Assembly (NCBI RefSeq): GCF_902459615.1 | Contig: NZ_CABPSA010000002.1 | Location: forward strand, 62,001 to 126,000 | DNA: 64,000 bases | Direction: 5' to 3' | Origin: Pandoraea commovens | GTDB taxonomy: Bacteria > Pseudomonadota > Gammaproteobacteria > Burkholderiales > Burkholderiaceae | In this document: positions 1 through 9,463 of the stretch, piece by piece | Numbering within the stretch: the first letter of the stretch is position 1 | Layout of the letters: each line of letters starts with the position of its first letter | Made by a program: the position numbers and the translations under genes | Notes under the pieces: generated by a model | Databases searched by the model: none | The model's input: only the letters and a program-made list of their open reading frames with translations | Told to the model about the DNA's origin: nothing

Positions 1-800
1 GATGCCATGAATCCGCGCACCGACGTACCGAAGCCAACGATCATCCCAAGCGCCTGAAACGCCATTTGCGCGTAACCCCACTTCGTCGCTTCCGCCTCGT
101 ACTTCTCGGCGTTCTTCGGGTCGACGAGCGCCATCGTTTTGTAGACCGCCGCGCCGATGCCCGCAACGCCCGCGCCGACGTCCGCAATACCGCCTGCAAT
201 CATCAGCGGGTTCATCGTCAGCACGCCGGTCACGACCTTGACGGCGCCGACAACGACATCGATCGCCGCAACGACCCAGTCGAAGATCACACCGAAGATG
301 CCGCCCTTGCGCGCCTTGTCGGCGTCTTTCGTGGCGGCGTCCATCTGCTCGCGGAATTTCTGGAGGTCTTCCTGCCGCAGCTTGTCCTGACGCTCCGCCA
401 GCAGCTCCAACGCCTTCTGTGTCGACTTCGCCGTGTCGCCCATCGCTTGCATCGATATCATCGACGCCACCATCACGAGTGTGGACGGATCGAGCGTTTC
501 GAGACTCGCCAGATCGGTCACACCGAACTGCGATGAGGGACGCATGCCGTCCGCCGCCATCGCATTGCCCAGCGAGTACAGGCGTTGCAGCAAGCGAGCA
601 AACGCACCCTCCGCGTCTTGCCACGCCCCGGCGTCGGTCGCATCGGGAAGGAAGTCTTCCAACGCGAGCCAATCGTCGGACATCGTGTCGTTTCGCACGG
701 CATGCGGCGCGGGCGTGTCCGTGCGCTGCCTCGTTGGCTCCCGAACATCACCCAGGGATGACGGACGGTATGCCGCGCCTACTGCGCCAATCACAGTCAT
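1..800 (-). CDS. Type III secretion translocon pore protein (SctE/SseC/YopB-like), partial
   Basis: The gene runs off the left edge, so only the first 266 residues are visible. Visible features are a polar N-terminus, an amphipathic heptad-rich stretch at about 120-165 (coiled coil), then two hydrophobic stretches at about 168-195 and 198-225 rich in Gly, Ala and Val. That layout is typical of the large pore-forming translocator of type III secretion systems. The start overlaps the stop of the upstream chaperone gene by ATGA and has an AAAGGAAA ribosome-binding site. Position after an EspA/SseB-like pair and a SycD-like chaperone gives the SPI-2 order sseB-sscA-sseC. Family assignment rests on architecture and context; the C-terminus is missing. 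Confidence 0.8.
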   Translation of the reverse strand, partial: MTVIGAVGAAYRPSSLGDVREPTRQRTDTPAPHAVRNDTMSDDWLALEDFLPDATDAGAWQDAEGAFARLLQRLYSLGNAMAADGMRPSSQFGVTDLASLETLDPSTLVMVASMISMQAMGDTAKSTQKALELLAERQDKLRQEDLQKFREQMDAATKDADKARKGGIFGVIFDWVVAAIDVVVGAVKVVTGVLTMNPLMIAGGIADVGAGVAGIGAAVYKTMALVDPKNAEKYEAEATKWGYAQMAFQALGMIVGFGTSVRGFMA

Positions 801-1324
801 GTGTTTCCTTTCGATGGAGAAGTTGACAGCGCGTCGCACCGGGCGCGCGCCGAATGTGCGAGCTTGCGATGTTGCGCGTTCTCGCCGCAAAGCCTCAGCG
901 TCGCGAGGTAGGCCTTCGTCGCGTAAGACGCATTGCCCACGCTCTCGTAACTCATGCCCGCCAGATACGACGGGCGTGGGTCTGCCGCGCGGATCACACC
1001 GGCCTTGGCGAAGCACGGCAGCGCGTCGTCGTGCTGGCCGAGTCGCTGATAGCACAGGCCAAGACCGAACCAGTCGTCGAACGACCATTGGTCGAGCGTG
1101 GCGAGCATGAAATAGACGCGCTGGGCGGCCGCGATCTCGCCTTCCTTGAAGCGCTGAAGCGCGTACGCACGAACACACGCCAGATCGCCTTCGTCCAGAT
1201 CCGCAAGCATGCGCAGCGCGCCGCCCCGCTCGAAGAAGCGCGAGAAGATCGCCGCTGCGTCGGCGGCTGACGCGTCATGCGTCTCACACGCCTGCGCCGA
1301 GGACGTCAATGAAGAAGCGTTCAC
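797..1324 (-). CDS. Type III secretion class II chaperone, SycD/LcrH/SscA family (TPR)
   Basis: A 175-residue protein with tandem TPR-like helices (about residues 48-145), including FGLGLCYQRLGQHDDALPCF and YLAGMSYESVGNASYATKAY. These match the pattern of LcrH/SycD/IpgC chaperones that hold translocator proteins in the cytoplasm before secretion. The start is GTG, overlapping the previous stop as GTGA, with no clear Shine-Dalgarno, so it is probably translated by coupling. It lies immediately before the SctE-like translocator, its expected client. The family is usually about 160 residues, so the gene appears intact. Confidence 0.88.
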   Translation of the reverse strand: MNASSLTSSAQACETHDASAADAAAIFSRFFERGGALRMLADLDEGDLACVRAYALQRFKEGEIAAAQRVYFMLATLDQWSFDDWFGLGLCYQRLGQHDDALPCFAKAGVIRAADPRPSYLAGMSYESVGNASYATKAYLATLRLCGENAQHRKLAHSARARCDALSTSPSKGNT

Positions 1325-1947
1325 GAGCGCATCGAGCCGTTGATCTGATTGAGCTGCTGCCCGCGCGAACTGATGATCGTGTTGGCGAGCGTCGAGACGC
1401 CGTTGTATTCCTGCAGGAACTTGTTGATTTCGATGTTCTCGATGGTGCGGCTGTCGGTCGCTTCTTCACCCCGGCTGTCCGCTGCTGCCTTGAGCGCGCG
1501 CAGATGGTCGGCGCGGTAGTCGCCCGACGACCCTGACGGTCCTGAATAACCGTCCTCGCCGATCTTCTTGCTGCGCGACTCCCAGTCCATTAGCGTCTTC
1601 TTCGTGCCACTGTCGTCGATGCTGATCTTGAGGTCGTGCTTGTCGAAAAATTCACGGATACCATCGCCGACTTTGGTCGTTGCCGTCGTGCTGGTGCCGA
1701 GCTTGTTGATGAGCGTCTCGATCTGATTCGCCACATCGCGCGCCTCGCGACCGTGCGCCTGACGCGCGCGCATCGAGTCGATCTTCAGCTTGGCGTCGCC
1801 GCAGCTGGCCTGCATGAGCGTGGCGGCGTGCGCCAGCAACAGCGAGTGAATGTCGACGGTGCGCGCGGACGTCAGCGTGACGTCCGGCGACATCTGCTGC
1901 GAGGCCGACGCGCCGTAGCGATACGCGTTCGATTGGATTGAAGTCAT
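1321..1947 (-). CDS. EspA/SseB-like type III filament or translocator protein, second copy
   Basis: A 208-residue acidic protein. Its C-terminal tail (IEINKFLQEYNGVSTLANTI) closely parallels the tail of the neighbouring upstream protein, so the two look like tandem paralogues. EspA/SseB proteins are secreted and polymerise through a C-terminal coiled coil into a sheath on the needle; the place directly before a SycD-like chaperone and an SseC-like pore protein agrees with this. The middle is Gly/Ser-rich (about 130-145). An AGGAACG site lies 8 bases before the ATG. I infer the family mainly from synteny and the helical C-terminus; overall similarity to known members is low by eye. Confidence 0.65.
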   Translation of the reverse strand: MTSIQSNAYRYGASASQQMSPDVTLTSARTVDIHSLLLAHAATLMQASCGDAKLKIDSMRARQAHGREARDVANQIETLINKLGTSTTATTKVGDGIREFFDKHDLKISIDDSGTKKTLMDWESRSKKIGEDGYSGPSGSSGDYRADHLRALKAAADSRGEEATDSRTIENIEINKFLQEYNGVSTLANTIISSRGQQLNQINGSMRS

Positions 1948-2018
1948 GAGGTCGTTCCTGAATTCGATTAGATATGAGGGAGGCAGACAGAGATGAGACG
2001 TGAAGTTAAAGACAGCCG

Positions 2019-2564
2019 TCAGAGGCTGCTGGTGATCTTGCTCATGATGTCGCGCAACTTGACGATGACCGCGTTGCTCAACGTCAGCGCGTTCTCGTAG
2101 CGCGACAGAAACTGCTTGAGTTCGATCTGTTCGACGGTGGTCGACTCGCTCGCGCCCGACGCCATCGACTGCACGCTGGCCCTGAGGCTGGCCAGGGCGG
2201 CGGTGCCAAGCGCACCCGACGCGGGCGACGTCGACATCAGCGCGTTGCGCACCACAAACTCACGCAATCCATCCGGCAAAGTCACTGTGGATTCGCCTGC
2301 GCGCAAGCGCCGCTGCATCTCGTCAATCGACGTCAGCCAGTTACGGGCATCGCGAGCGTTCGCCGAACGGGCGCGCGCCTTGCCCAGCCATTCGTCGACG
2401 CGCACCTGCAAGCCGTCCATCTGCTCGCTTGCGCGCTGCATCGTGCTCAACAGCGGGTTGTCGCCTGCGCGGCTTTGCGATGCGGAACTCGCACCCTGCG
2501 CAAACGCGCCACCCAGTCGCGGCGCGTGGTGCGTGGAGGGCATGTCGATGGTTCGATAGATCAT
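2019..2564 (-). CDS. EspA/SseB-like type III filament or translocator protein, first copy
   Basis: A 181-residue protein, paralogous to the product of the next gene: its tail IELKQFLSRYENALTLSNAV aligns with that of the downstream copy. A central segment around 75-105 carries a shared pattern, here LPDGLREFVVRN against VGDGIREFFDKH in the copy. The C-terminal 40 residues are predicted helical and are probably the polymerising coiled coil. A GGAGG site precedes the ATG at 2564; an internal ATG at 2543 has none. The gene follows the chaperone-like gene by 10 bp and precedes its paralogue by 71 bp, in one operon. It could instead be a needle-tip protein. Confidence 0.62.
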   Translation of the reverse strand: MIYRTIDMPSTHHAPRLGGAFAQGASSASQSRAGDNPLLSTMQRASEQMDGLQVRVDEWLGKARARSANARDARNWLTSIDEMQRRLRAGESTVTLPDGLREFVVRNALMSTSPASGALGTAALASLRASVQSMASGASESTTVEQIELKQFLSRYENALTLSNAVIVKLRDIMSKITSSL

Positions 2565-2574
2565 GAAGCCTCCG

Positions 2575-2997
2575 TCACGCGCAGGTCCGATGCATCGCCC
2601 GGCTACGCGCCGGGACGCGCCCCGCTTCAGCGTCCGTCGCGGGCACCTCGGCGTTCAACCGTTCGATCACACCGGCCAGAGCGACGGCCATGCGTTCGAT
2701 CTCGCGCGCTTCGCGCTGAAATGCTTCGCTGTCGAGGAGGGCATCGAGACGGGCAAGCTTGTCCGTCGCCTGCGGTGTCCCAGCCTTTTCCATCCGCTCG
2801 ATCTCGTCGAGTACTGTCTGATAGTCGAGCGTCTGACGTGCCAGCTTGCGACCGGCCATCTGGATTTCGCCACAAGCGCGCTCGTACTGCGCGAGCAGGG
2901 CATCGGGGTCATGCGTTTCCGGGAGCGGGGAAGAGGACGTCGCCTCAGTGGCGTTCAGAGCGTTCGGCTCTTGGGGTGTTGCGGACATCTGGGACAT
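2575..2997 (-). CDS. Small coiled-coil protein, probable SseA-like type III chaperone
   Basis: A 140-residue protein, first gene of the translocon operon. The N-terminal 30 residues are low-complexity (Ser, Thr, Pro, Glu); the middle (about 35-110) is continuous amphipathic helix rich in Arg, Glu and Leu, as expected for a coiled coil. In SPI-2 the equivalent position is held by sseA, a helical chaperone for SseB and SseD, and that is my working call. I do not recognise a specific family motif. The Shine-Dalgarno GGAGGT sits 8 bases before the ATG and is one arm of a perfect 11-bp inverted repeat (3006-3059). Confidence 0.5.
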   Translation of the reverse strand: MSQMSATPQEPNALNATEATSSSPLPETHDPDALLAQYERACGEIQMAGRKLARQTLDYQTVLDEIERMEKAGTPQATDKLARLDALLDSEAFQREAREIERMAVALAGVIERLNAEVPATDAEAGRVPARSRAMHRTCA

Positions 2998-3005
2998 TTC
3001 AGGGC

Positions 3006-3059
3006 ACCTCCGTACGTTTCGTAGCGGTTGTCATCACGACAACGGCATCGTACGGAGGT
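3006..3059. promoter_or_regulatory. Perfect dyad carrying a Shine-Dalgarno on each strand; possible SD-masking leader hairpin
   Basis: The arms 3006-3016 (acctccgtacg) and 3049-3059 (cgtacggaggt) are perfect 11-bp inverted repeats. Between them is a smaller perfect stem, gttgtc (3027-3032) with gacaac (3038-3043). Read on minus, the inner arm holds the GGAGGT used by the gene starting at 2997, and the outer arm is its exact complement, so a leader RNA beginning upstream of 3059 could pair and hide the ribosome-binding site. Read on plus, GGAGGT lies 4 bases before an ATG at 3064. A DNA operator is the alternative. Confidence 0.55.
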
Positions 3060-3063
3060 CCTC

Positions 3064-3207
3064 ATGGTGCGCCTTTGCAAAGCCCGCAATCCCTTCCGGG
3101 AACCGGTCTCACTTCAGTCATTTCCCAGTGACGAAGCGGTTACGCGCATCGCGTTGCACGATGCGCAGCCCCTTATCCGGCGGGACGTTCCGGTCACGCG
3201 ACTTTAG
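3064..3207 (+). CDS. Possible 47-residue small ORF, divergent from the translocon operon
   Basis: ATG at 3064 follows GGAGGT with a 4-base gap and opens a 47-codon frame ending in TAG at 3205-3207. The predicted peptide begins MVRLCKARNPFREPVSLQ and is basic, with no membrane segment and no family I recognise. Support is only the strong ribosome-binding site and ATG; the same bases form the arm of the dyad that serves the opposite strand, so the apparent site may be an accident of that symmetry. It lies wholly between the 5-oxoprolinase stop and the translocon operon. Confidence 0.25.
   Translation: MVRLCKARNPFREPVSLQSFPSDEAVTRIALHDAQPLIRRDVPVTRL
3144..3166. other. Hairpin between the 5-oxoprolinase gene and the type III operon
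   Basis: gcgcatcg (3144-3151) and cgatgcgc (3159-3166) form an 8-bp perfect stem with a 7-base loop, 57 bp beyond the stop of the 5-oxoprolinase gene. No T-run follows on the minus strand, so an intrinsic terminator is not proven; it may still mark the transcript end or protect its 3' end. Confidence 0.35.
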
Positions 3208-3222
3208 ATCGAGCCTTCGGCT

Positions 3223-6200
3223 TCACGCCTGCCCGAAGCCACCGCCTCCCGGCGTCTCCACGACAAAGATGTCGCCCGGCTGCATCTGCGTGCGTCCGAT
3301 GTGTGCCAACTCCTCGCGCGAACCGTCTACGCGTTCAACGTAGTTGGCACCCAGAGCGCCCGTCCCACCGCCCTGTGCACCGAACGGTGCGTGCACACGA
3401 TTGTTGGAGAGAATCGACGCCGTCATCGGTGTGAGGAAGCGAATGCGTCGCACCGCGCCGTTACCGCCTTGCCAGCGTCCGCTGCCGCCCGACCCCGCAC
3501 GAATGCGATGACTCTCGAGACGCACCGGATAGCGCCACTCCAGCACTTCCGGATCGGTCAGACGCGAGTTCGTCATGTGCGTCTGCACAGCATCCGAACC
3601 GTTGAAGCCGTTGCCCGCCCCGCTGCCGCCCGAGATGGTCTCGTAGTACTGGTACGTCTCGTTGCCGAAGGTGAAGTTGTTCATCGTGCCCTGGCTCGAA
3701 GCCACGCTGCCGAGCGCACCATAAAGCGCGTTGGTGATCGCCGACGACGTCTCCACGTTGCCCGACACCACTGCCGCCGGATACACGGGGTTGAGCATCG
3801 ACCCCTCCGGCACGATCACCGTGAGCGGTTTCAGACAGCCTGCGTTGAGCGGGATGTCGTCGTCCACAAGTGTGCGGAAGACATACAGCACCGCCGCCAT
3901 GCACACCGCACGCGGGGCGTTGAAGTTGTTCGGCAGTTGCGCCGACGTACCGGTGAAATCGATGGTGGCGCTTCTCGACGCCTGATCGACACGAATCGTC
4001 ACGTCGATGACCGCCCCGTTGTCGAGCGGATAGCGGTAGTGCCCGTCGCCCAGCGCTCCGATCACGCGACGCACCGCCGCTTCGGCGTTGTCCTGCACGT
4101 GCCCCATGTACGCGAGTACGACGTCGCGCCCGAAGTCGTTCACCATGCGGCGCAGCTCGTCCACGCCCTTCTGGTTCGCCGCCACCTGCGCGCGCAGATC
4201 GGCCATGTTCTGGTCGATGTTGCGCGCCGGGTAGCGTGCGCCGCCGAGCAGCTCGCGTGTCTCACGGTCGCGCAGCTCGCCTGCGGCCACGAGTTGCCAG
4301 TTGTCGATCAGCACGCCCTCTTCTTCGACGTGCGTGGAATCCGGCGGCATCGAGCCCGGCGTGATCCCGCCGATATCCGCGTGATGGCCACGCGATCCGA
4401 CGTAGAACAGCGGCTCCGCCACACGTGAACCCGATGCACCGTCGTCATCTTTGACGAACACTGGCGTGATGACAGTGACGTCCGGCAAGTGCGTACCGCC
4501 GTGATACGGGTCGTTAAGCATGAAGACGTCACCCTCGCGCATGCGCCCGCGATTGCGCTCGATCACCGTCTTGATGCTCTCGCCCATCGATCCCAGATGG
4601 ACCGGCATGTGCGGTGCGTTGGCGATGAGGTTGCCGTCACGGTCGAACAGCGCGCACGAGAAGTCCAGACGCTCCTTGATGTTCACCGAGTACGCCGTGT
4701 TTTGCAGACGCAACCCCATCTGCTCGGCAATCGACATGAAGAGATTGTTGAAGATTTCAAGGCGCACCGGATCGGCCTGCGTGCCGAGTCCGCGCTGTGT
4801 CTCCCGGGGCACCACGCGCGTGAGCACGAGGTTGCCCTGCCCGGTCATCTGCGCCTGCCAGCCCGGCTCCACGACCGTCGTGCCGCTCTTCTCCGCCACG
4901 ATGGCGGGACCGTCGAGGGTGTCGCCCGCGAGCAGCGTGTCGCGCTCGAACAGCGCCGCGTCGTGCCACGTGCCAGCGGCGTAGAGCTTCACCTGATCGA
5001 TGGCTTGCGGCGCACCGGACGTGCGTGCTTCGAGCGGGGCAATGTCGACCGGCGCATCCGACAGTCCGATGGCCTCGACCGATGCCACTTCGACGATCAG
5101 CGCCGCCCCGTCCATCAGGAACGAATAGCGCTGACGGTACGCGGCTTCGAACGCGTCGCGCATCTGCGCCACGCTGCCGAACGGCACGGCGATGGCCGAG
5201 TCCGTGCCCGCATAACGCACGTGCACGCGGCGCACCGTCTCGATACGCGACGGTGGCACGCCCTGCGACAGGAGCGCATTCACCGCATCGTCGGCCAGCG
5301 CGCCGAGCGCGTCTTCGAGGGCCACAAGACCGTCATCAGCCAGCGGCGCTTCGATCATGCGTTCGCGCATCGCCGTCTGGTCGGCCAGACCCATGCCGTA
5401 GGCCGACAGCACGCCCGCGAGCGGATGAGCGAAGACCTGGGTCATGCCGAGCGCGTCGGCCACACCGCATGCGTGCTGACCGCCCGCGCCGCCGAACGTC
5501 GTCAGCACATAGCGGCTCACGTCGTGACCGCGCTGCACGGAGATTTTCTTGATGGCGTTGGCCATCGCGCCGATGGCGATGTCGAGGAAGCCCTCGGCGA
5601 GCGCCTCGGGGGTCTGACGGCGGCCCGTCGCCTTCTCGATCTCGGCGGCCAGTGCCGTGAACTTCGCGACCACGACGTCGCGGTCGAGCGGTTCGTTGGC
5701 GTGCGGACCGAAGACCTTCGGGAAGTGCGCGGGTTGAATCTTCCCGAGCATGACGTTGCAGTCCGTGACCGCGAGCGGGCCACCGCGACGATACGCCGCC
5801 GGACCGGGGTTCGCGCCCGCCGACTCCGGCCCAACGCGCAGGCGCGTGCCGTCGAACGACAACACCGAGCCGCCCCCCGCCGCCACCGTGTGAATGCTCA
5901 TCATCGGCGCACGCATGCGCACCCCGGCGACCTGCGTCTCGAACACGCGCTCGAACTCGCCGTTGTAGTGCGAGACGTCCGTCGACGTGCCGCCCATGTC
6001 GAAACCGATCACGCGCTCGAAGCCCGCTGCGCTCGACGCACGTACCATGCCGACGATGCCGCCTGCGGGACCGGAAAGAATCGCGTCCTTGCCCTGGAAG
6101 TTGTCGGCGCGCGTGAGGCCACCGCTGCTCTGCATGAATTGCAGATTCACGCCCGGCATTTCCTTCGCCACCTGTTCGACGTACCGGCGCAGGATCGGCG

Positions 6201-6897
6201 ACAGATACGCGTCCACCACGGTGGTGTCGCCGCGCGAGACCAGCTTCATCAGCGGCGAGACTTCGTGTGAGACGGAGACTTGCGTGAAGCCGATGTCGCG
6301 CGCCATCGCGGCGAGCGTCTTCTCATGGGCCTGATAGCGGTAGCCATGCATCAGCACGATGGCCATCGCGCGGATACCCTTCGCGTAAAGCGCTTCGAGC
6401 GCACTACGGGCGGACACCACATCCAGCTCGCGAACGACTTCGCCGTGCGCACCCACACGCTCGTCGATTTCCACGACGTCGGCGTACAGCGCTTCGGGCA
6501 GTGCGATGTCGAGATCGAACAGTCGCGGGCGATTCTGATACGCGATGCGCAGTGCGTCGCGAAAGCCGTGCGTCGTGACGAGCGCCAGCGGTTCGCCCTT
6601 GCGTTCGAGCAAGGCGTTGGTCGCTACGGTCGTGCCCATCTTCACCATATCGACGAGATCGGGCGTGATCGGCTCATCGGCGCTCAGCCCCAGCAGGTGC
6701 CGGATGCCCGCGACGGCTGCGTCGCGGTACTGCTCCGGGTTCTCCGAGAGCAACTTGTGCGTGACGAGCGTGCCGTCCGGGCGGCGCGCCACGATATCGG
6801 TGAAGGTGCCGCCACGGTCGATCCAGAACTGCCAGCGCGACGCGGTCTGATGCGCGGGTGCGCGGTTTTGGGCGGAGGGCGTGAGAGCGTTCGTCAT
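3223..6897 (-). CDS. 5-oxoprolinase (ATP-hydrolysing) / hydantoinase A-B fusion
   Basis: A 1224-residue protein joining HyuA and HyuB modules, as in eukaryotic-type 5-oxoprolinase (about 1290 residues). The HyuA half (about 20-690) has the ATPase-like motifs DRGGTFTD near residue 27 and [12 protein letters not shown], and [17 protein letters not shown]. The HyuB half (about 720-1220) has [23 protein letters not shown] and a Gly-rich end [10 protein letters not shown]. The enzyme opens 5-oxoproline to glutamate at the cost of ATP; bacterial fusions may also act on hydantoins or N-methylhydantoin. I prefer ATG 6897 to an upstream start at 6993 because the added 32 residues look non-coding. Co-location with a D-glutamate cyclase family gene supports the oxoproline substrate. 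Confidence 0.88.
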   Translation of the reverse strand: MTNALTPSAQNRAPAHQTASRWQFWIDRGGTFTDIVARRPDGTLVTHKLLSENPEQYRDAAVAGIRHLLGLSADEPITPDLVDMVKMGTTVATNALLERKGEPLALVTTHGFRDALRIAYQNRPRLFDLDIALPEALYADVVEIDERVGAHGEVVRELDVVSARSALEALYAKGIRAMAIVLMHGYRYQAHEKTLAAMARDIGFTQVSVSHEVSPLMKLVSRGDTTVVDAYLSPILRRYVEQVAKEMPGVNLQFMQSSGGLTRADNFQGKDAILSGPAGGIVGMVRASSAAGFERVIGFDMGGTSTDVSHYNGEFERVFETQVAGVRMRAPMMSIHTVAAGGGSVLSFDGTRLRVGPESAGANPGPAAYRRGGPLAVTDCNVMLGKIQPAHFPKVFGPHANEPLDRDVVVAKFTALAAEIEKATGRRQTPEALAEGFLDIAIGAMANAIKKISVQRGHDVSRYVLTTFGGAGGQHACGVADALGMTQVFAHPLAGVLSAYGMGLADQTAMRERMIEAPLADDGLVALEDALGALADDAVNALLSQGVPPSRIETVRRVHVRYAGTDSAIAVPFGSVAQMRDAFEAAYRQRYSFLMDGAALIVEVASVEAIGLSDAPVDIAPLEARTSGAPQAIDQVKLYAAGTWHDAALFERDTLLAGDTLDGPAIVAEKSGTTVVEPGWQAQMTGQGNLVLTRVVPRETQRGLGTQADPVRLEIFNNLFMSIAEQMGLRLQNTAYSVNIKERLDFSCALFDRDGNLIANAPHMPVHLGSMGESIKTVIERNRGRMREGDVFMLNDPYHGGTHLPDVTVITPVFVKDDDGASGSRVAEPLFYVGSRGHHADIGGITPGSMPPDSTHVEEEGVLIDNWQLVAAGELRDRETRELLGGARYPARNIDQNMADLRAQVAANQKGVDELRRMVNDFGRDVVLAYMGHVQDNAEAAVRRVIGALGDGHYRYPLDNGAVIDVTIRVDQASRSATIDFTGTSAQLPNNFNAPRAVCMAAVLYVFRTLVDDDIPLNAGCLKPLTVIVPEGSMLNPVYPAAVVSGNVETSSAITNALYGALGSVASSQGTMNNFTFGNETYQYYETISGGSGAGNGFNGSDAVQTHMTNSRLTDPEVLEWRYPVRLESHRIRAGSGGSGRWQGGNGAVRRIRFLTPMTASILSNNRVHAPFGAQGGGTGALGANYVERVDGSREELAHIGRTQMQPGDIFVVETPGGGGFGQA

Positions 6898-7010
6898 GAT
6901 GTCATTCGCAAAACGGGGGGTGTCAGTCAGGGGATCAGGCGAGAAGCGATAACGCGGCGATAACGTGGCGATGACAGGCGGTGCGCGGGGCACCGCCTTG
7001 CGTCAGTCGA

Positions 7011-8336
7011 TCAGTGCGTGGTGGTTTCAAGCGATTCGAGTTCGCGACCGCGCGTCTCGGGCAGCGTGAGTGCTGCGATGATCAGCACGCCGTAGGCCAC
7101 ACCGGCGAAGATGCCGATGGTCGTGCCCAGGCCGTATTCCTTCGAGAGCATGCCGATCAGGAACGGGAACAGTGCGCCGACGGCACGGCCGACGTTGTAG
7201 CAAAAGCCTTGCCCTGAGCCGCGAACCCGCGTGGGGAACAACTCGGTCAGGAACGCGCCCATGCCGCTGAAGATGCCCGATGCGAAGAAGCCGAGCGGGA
7301 AGCCGAGCCAGAACATCGCGCTATCGGTCAGCGGCAGCGAGGTGTACGAGAACGCAATCACCATCGAGCCCACAGCGAACAGAATGAAGTTCGGCTTACG
7401 GCCAAGACGGTCCGTCAGATACGAACTCGCGAGGTAGCCGACCCACGAGCCGAAGATGATCATCGCGAGATAGCCGCCGGTGCCCATCACGGTGAGGTGG
7501 CGCTCCGTCTTCAGGAACGTCGGCAGCCAGGTCGTGATGGCGTAGTAGCCACCTTGTGCGCCGGTCGTGAGCAATGCAGCGCGAATCGTCGTGGAGAGCA
7601 GCGCCGGGCTGAAGATGGCGGTCATGCCGGGCGCGTCTTCCGACTTCGTCTGCTTGGCCTTCTCCTTCTGGTACACCTCCGGCTCCTGCACATAGCGGCG
7701 GATGAACAGCACGAGCAGTGCAGGCAGCAGCCCGATCAGGAACAGCGCACGCCATGCCAGTTCGCCCGGCATCAGCGAGAACAGCACCGAGTAAAGGATG
7801 GCCGTTAGCCCCCAACCGATGGCCCAGCCCGATTGCACGAGACCCACAGCTTTGCCGCGGTCCCGAGCACGGATGACTTCGCCGATGAGCACAGCGCCCG
7901 CCGTCCATTCGCCGCCGAAGCCGAAGCCCATGAGCGCACGCGCGGCGAGCAGTTGATGGTAGTTCTGTGCGAGGCCGCACAGCCCGGTGAACACGGCGAA
8001 CCACAGCACCGTGAGTTGCAGCGTGCGCACGCGGCCGATGCGATCCGAGAGGATGCCCGCGACCCAGCCGCCGAGGGCCGAGGCAAGCAGCGTGAGTGTG
8101 CCGATGAAGCCCGCGTCGGCGAGGCTGATGCCCCACGTGGCGATCAGCGTCGGGATGACGAAGCTCAGCATCTGGGTGTCCATGCCGTCGAGCATGTAGC
8201 CGACCTTGCAGCTCCAGAACGCGCGCTTCTCGCGCGGTGTGGCGTCGCCGTACCAGCCGAACAGGCTACCGCCCGCTTCGGCGGGCGCAGAGGAATCTGT
8301 GCCTACGGGGGGCGCGAGGGGGGTTTTGCTTTCCAT
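7011..8336 (-). CDS. MFS transporter, metabolite:H+ symporter type
   Basis: A 441-residue protein with twelve predicted membrane helices. Helix 1 carries the acidic motif YMLDGMD (about 47-53) seen in aromatic-acid and sialate symporters, and the loop after helix 2 has SDRIGR (about 97-102), the MFS signature; a second such loop with TDRLGRK occurs in the C-terminal half. ATG 8336 is preceded by GGAG at 10 bases, whereas an upstream frame start at 8426 lacks support. It sits between the D-glutamate cyclase-like gene and the 5-oxoprolinase gene, so its substrate may be D-glutamate, 5-oxoproline or a related acid; that is inference. Confidence 0.85.
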   Translation of the reverse strand: MESKTPLAPPVGTDSSAPAEAGGSLFGWYGDATPREKRAFWSCKVGYMLDGMDTQMLSFVIPTLIATWGISLADAGFIGTLTLLASALGGWVAGILSDRIGRVRTLQLTVLWFAVFTGLCGLAQNYHQLLAARALMGFGFGGEWTAGAVLIGEVIRARDRGKAVGLVQSGWAIGWGLTAILYSVLFSLMPGELAWRALFLIGLLPALLVLFIRRYVQEPEVYQKEKAKQTKSEDAPGMTAIFSPALLSTTIRAALLTTGAQGGYYAITTWLPTFLKTERHLTVMGTGGYLAMIIFGSWVGYLASSYLTDRLGRKPNFILFAVGSMVIAFSYTSLPLTDSAMFWLGFPLGFFASGIFSGMGAFLTELFPTRVRGSGQGFCYNVGRAVGALFPFLIGMLSKEYGLGTTIGIFAGVAYGVLIIAALTLPETRGRELESLETTTH

Positions 8337-8524
8337 GAGAATAAGACTCCGGTGATGTCCTGACTTGCCGTGTGATGCACTCGGGCCGCGCTCATCCGAC
8401 AGGCGTAAGTCGTCACCGGCGGGCAATACCTCTCCCGCCGCAGCCCTTTATGGCGCGGTTCTTTTGCTGATTCGTTAATGCCGGGTGGTGCGAGTGATGC
8501 GGGTATTGCGGGTCCTGAATGACT

Positions 8525-9346
8525 TCAGAAGACGGCCAGCGACGCGTTCGTGATATCCGTCATCAGCATGTAGCCGGGACGATGCCCGATCGCGAGCGGC
8601 AGCTTTGCGCCCATGAGCGCCGTTTGCGGCGTGACGCCACAAGCCCAGTACACGGGCAGCTCACCGTCGCGAATCGTCACGGCGTCGCCGAAGTCCGGTT
8701 TCGCCAAGTCCGCAATGCCCAGCGCCGACGGGTCGCCGATATGGATCGGCGCGCCGTGCACGCCGGGAAAGCGGCTCGTGATCTGGACAGCGCGAATGGC
8801 GTCTGCGCCCTTCATCGGCCGCATCGACACGACCAGTTCGCCACCGAACTTACCGGCGCGCTGATTCGCGATGTTGGTGCGGTACATCGGCACGTTGCGG
8901 CCCTCATCCACGTGACGCAGCGGAATGCCCGCCTTGGCCAGCATGTCCTCGAACGAGAACGAGCAGCCAATGGCGAACACCACGAAGTCGCTCTGCCAGA
9001 ACTCGGCGAGGTTATCGACCTGGGCGTCGAGCTTGCCGTCGCGATAGACGTTGTAGCCCGGCACGTCGGTGCGGATATCGACTTCGCGGCCCAGCGCGGG
9101 CACGTGCCATTGTCCGGGCTCACCAACGCCCAGCAGCGGACACGCCTTCGGATTGCTCTGGCAGAAGCGCAGGAAATCGTGCGCATGCGCTACCGGCACG
9201 ATAGCGAGATTCGCCTGTGCAAAGTCGCCGCAATAGCCAGCGGTCGGCCCACGGAACTGCGCCGAGCGCACGGCCTGACGAAATTCGTATGGCGTAATGG
9301 TGTCGCGTTGCGAAGTGAAGTCGTGCGGGGTGGCTCGGTGGTTCAT
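8525..9346 (-). CDS. D-glutamate cyclase / putative hydro-lyase family protein (DUF1445)
   Basis: A 273-residue protein recognisable as the DUF1445/YcsI family by [19 protein letters not shown] near its start, [17 protein letters not shown] in the middle and [14 protein letters not shown] near the end. The vertebrate relative DGLUCY converts D-glutamate to 5-oxo-D-proline; many bacterial members are listed only as putative hydro-lyases. The next enzyme gene in the same operon encodes a 5-oxoprolinase, which makes the cyclase role plausible here. I chose ATG 9346 (length near the family norm of about 265); an earlier in-frame ATG at 9400 adds a tail unlike the family. It is the promoter-proximal gene, divergent from the LysR gene. 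Confidence 0.82.
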   Translation of the reverse strand: MNHRATPHDFTSQRDTITPYEFRQAVRSAQFRGPTAGYCGDFAQANLAIVPVAHAHDFLRFCQSNPKACPLLGVGEPGQWHVPALGREVDIRTDVPGYNVYRDGKLDAQVDNLAEFWQSDFVVFAIGCSFSFEDMLAKAGIPLRHVDEGRNVPMYRTNIANQRAGKFGGELVVSMRPMKGADAIRAVQITSRFPGVHGAPIHIGDPSALGIADLAKPDFGDAVTIRDGELPVYWACGVTPQTALMGAKLPLAIGHRPGYMLMTDITNASLAVF

Positions 9347-9463
9347 GGCAGATCCAGCTTGAGGGGGAGACGCCAATGCGGCATCGGATGGGAGAAGCAT
9401 AGGAAGAAAAAAAAGTTGCCGCTAACGAGTTTTTGTTCGCCTCTGTGTATAGAATTTCTTAAC

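Noticed and set aside
3006-3059. Firm call of an RNA thermometer
   Set aside because: An 11-bp GC-rich stem may be too stable to melt at host temperature, and the transcription start is unknown; kept as a candidate masking hairpin.
4489-6270. 593-codon open frame on plus within the 5-oxoprolinase gene
   Set aside because: Antisense shadow in high-GC DNA; Arg/His-rich product with no domain pattern, while the minus frame shows clear HyuA motifs.
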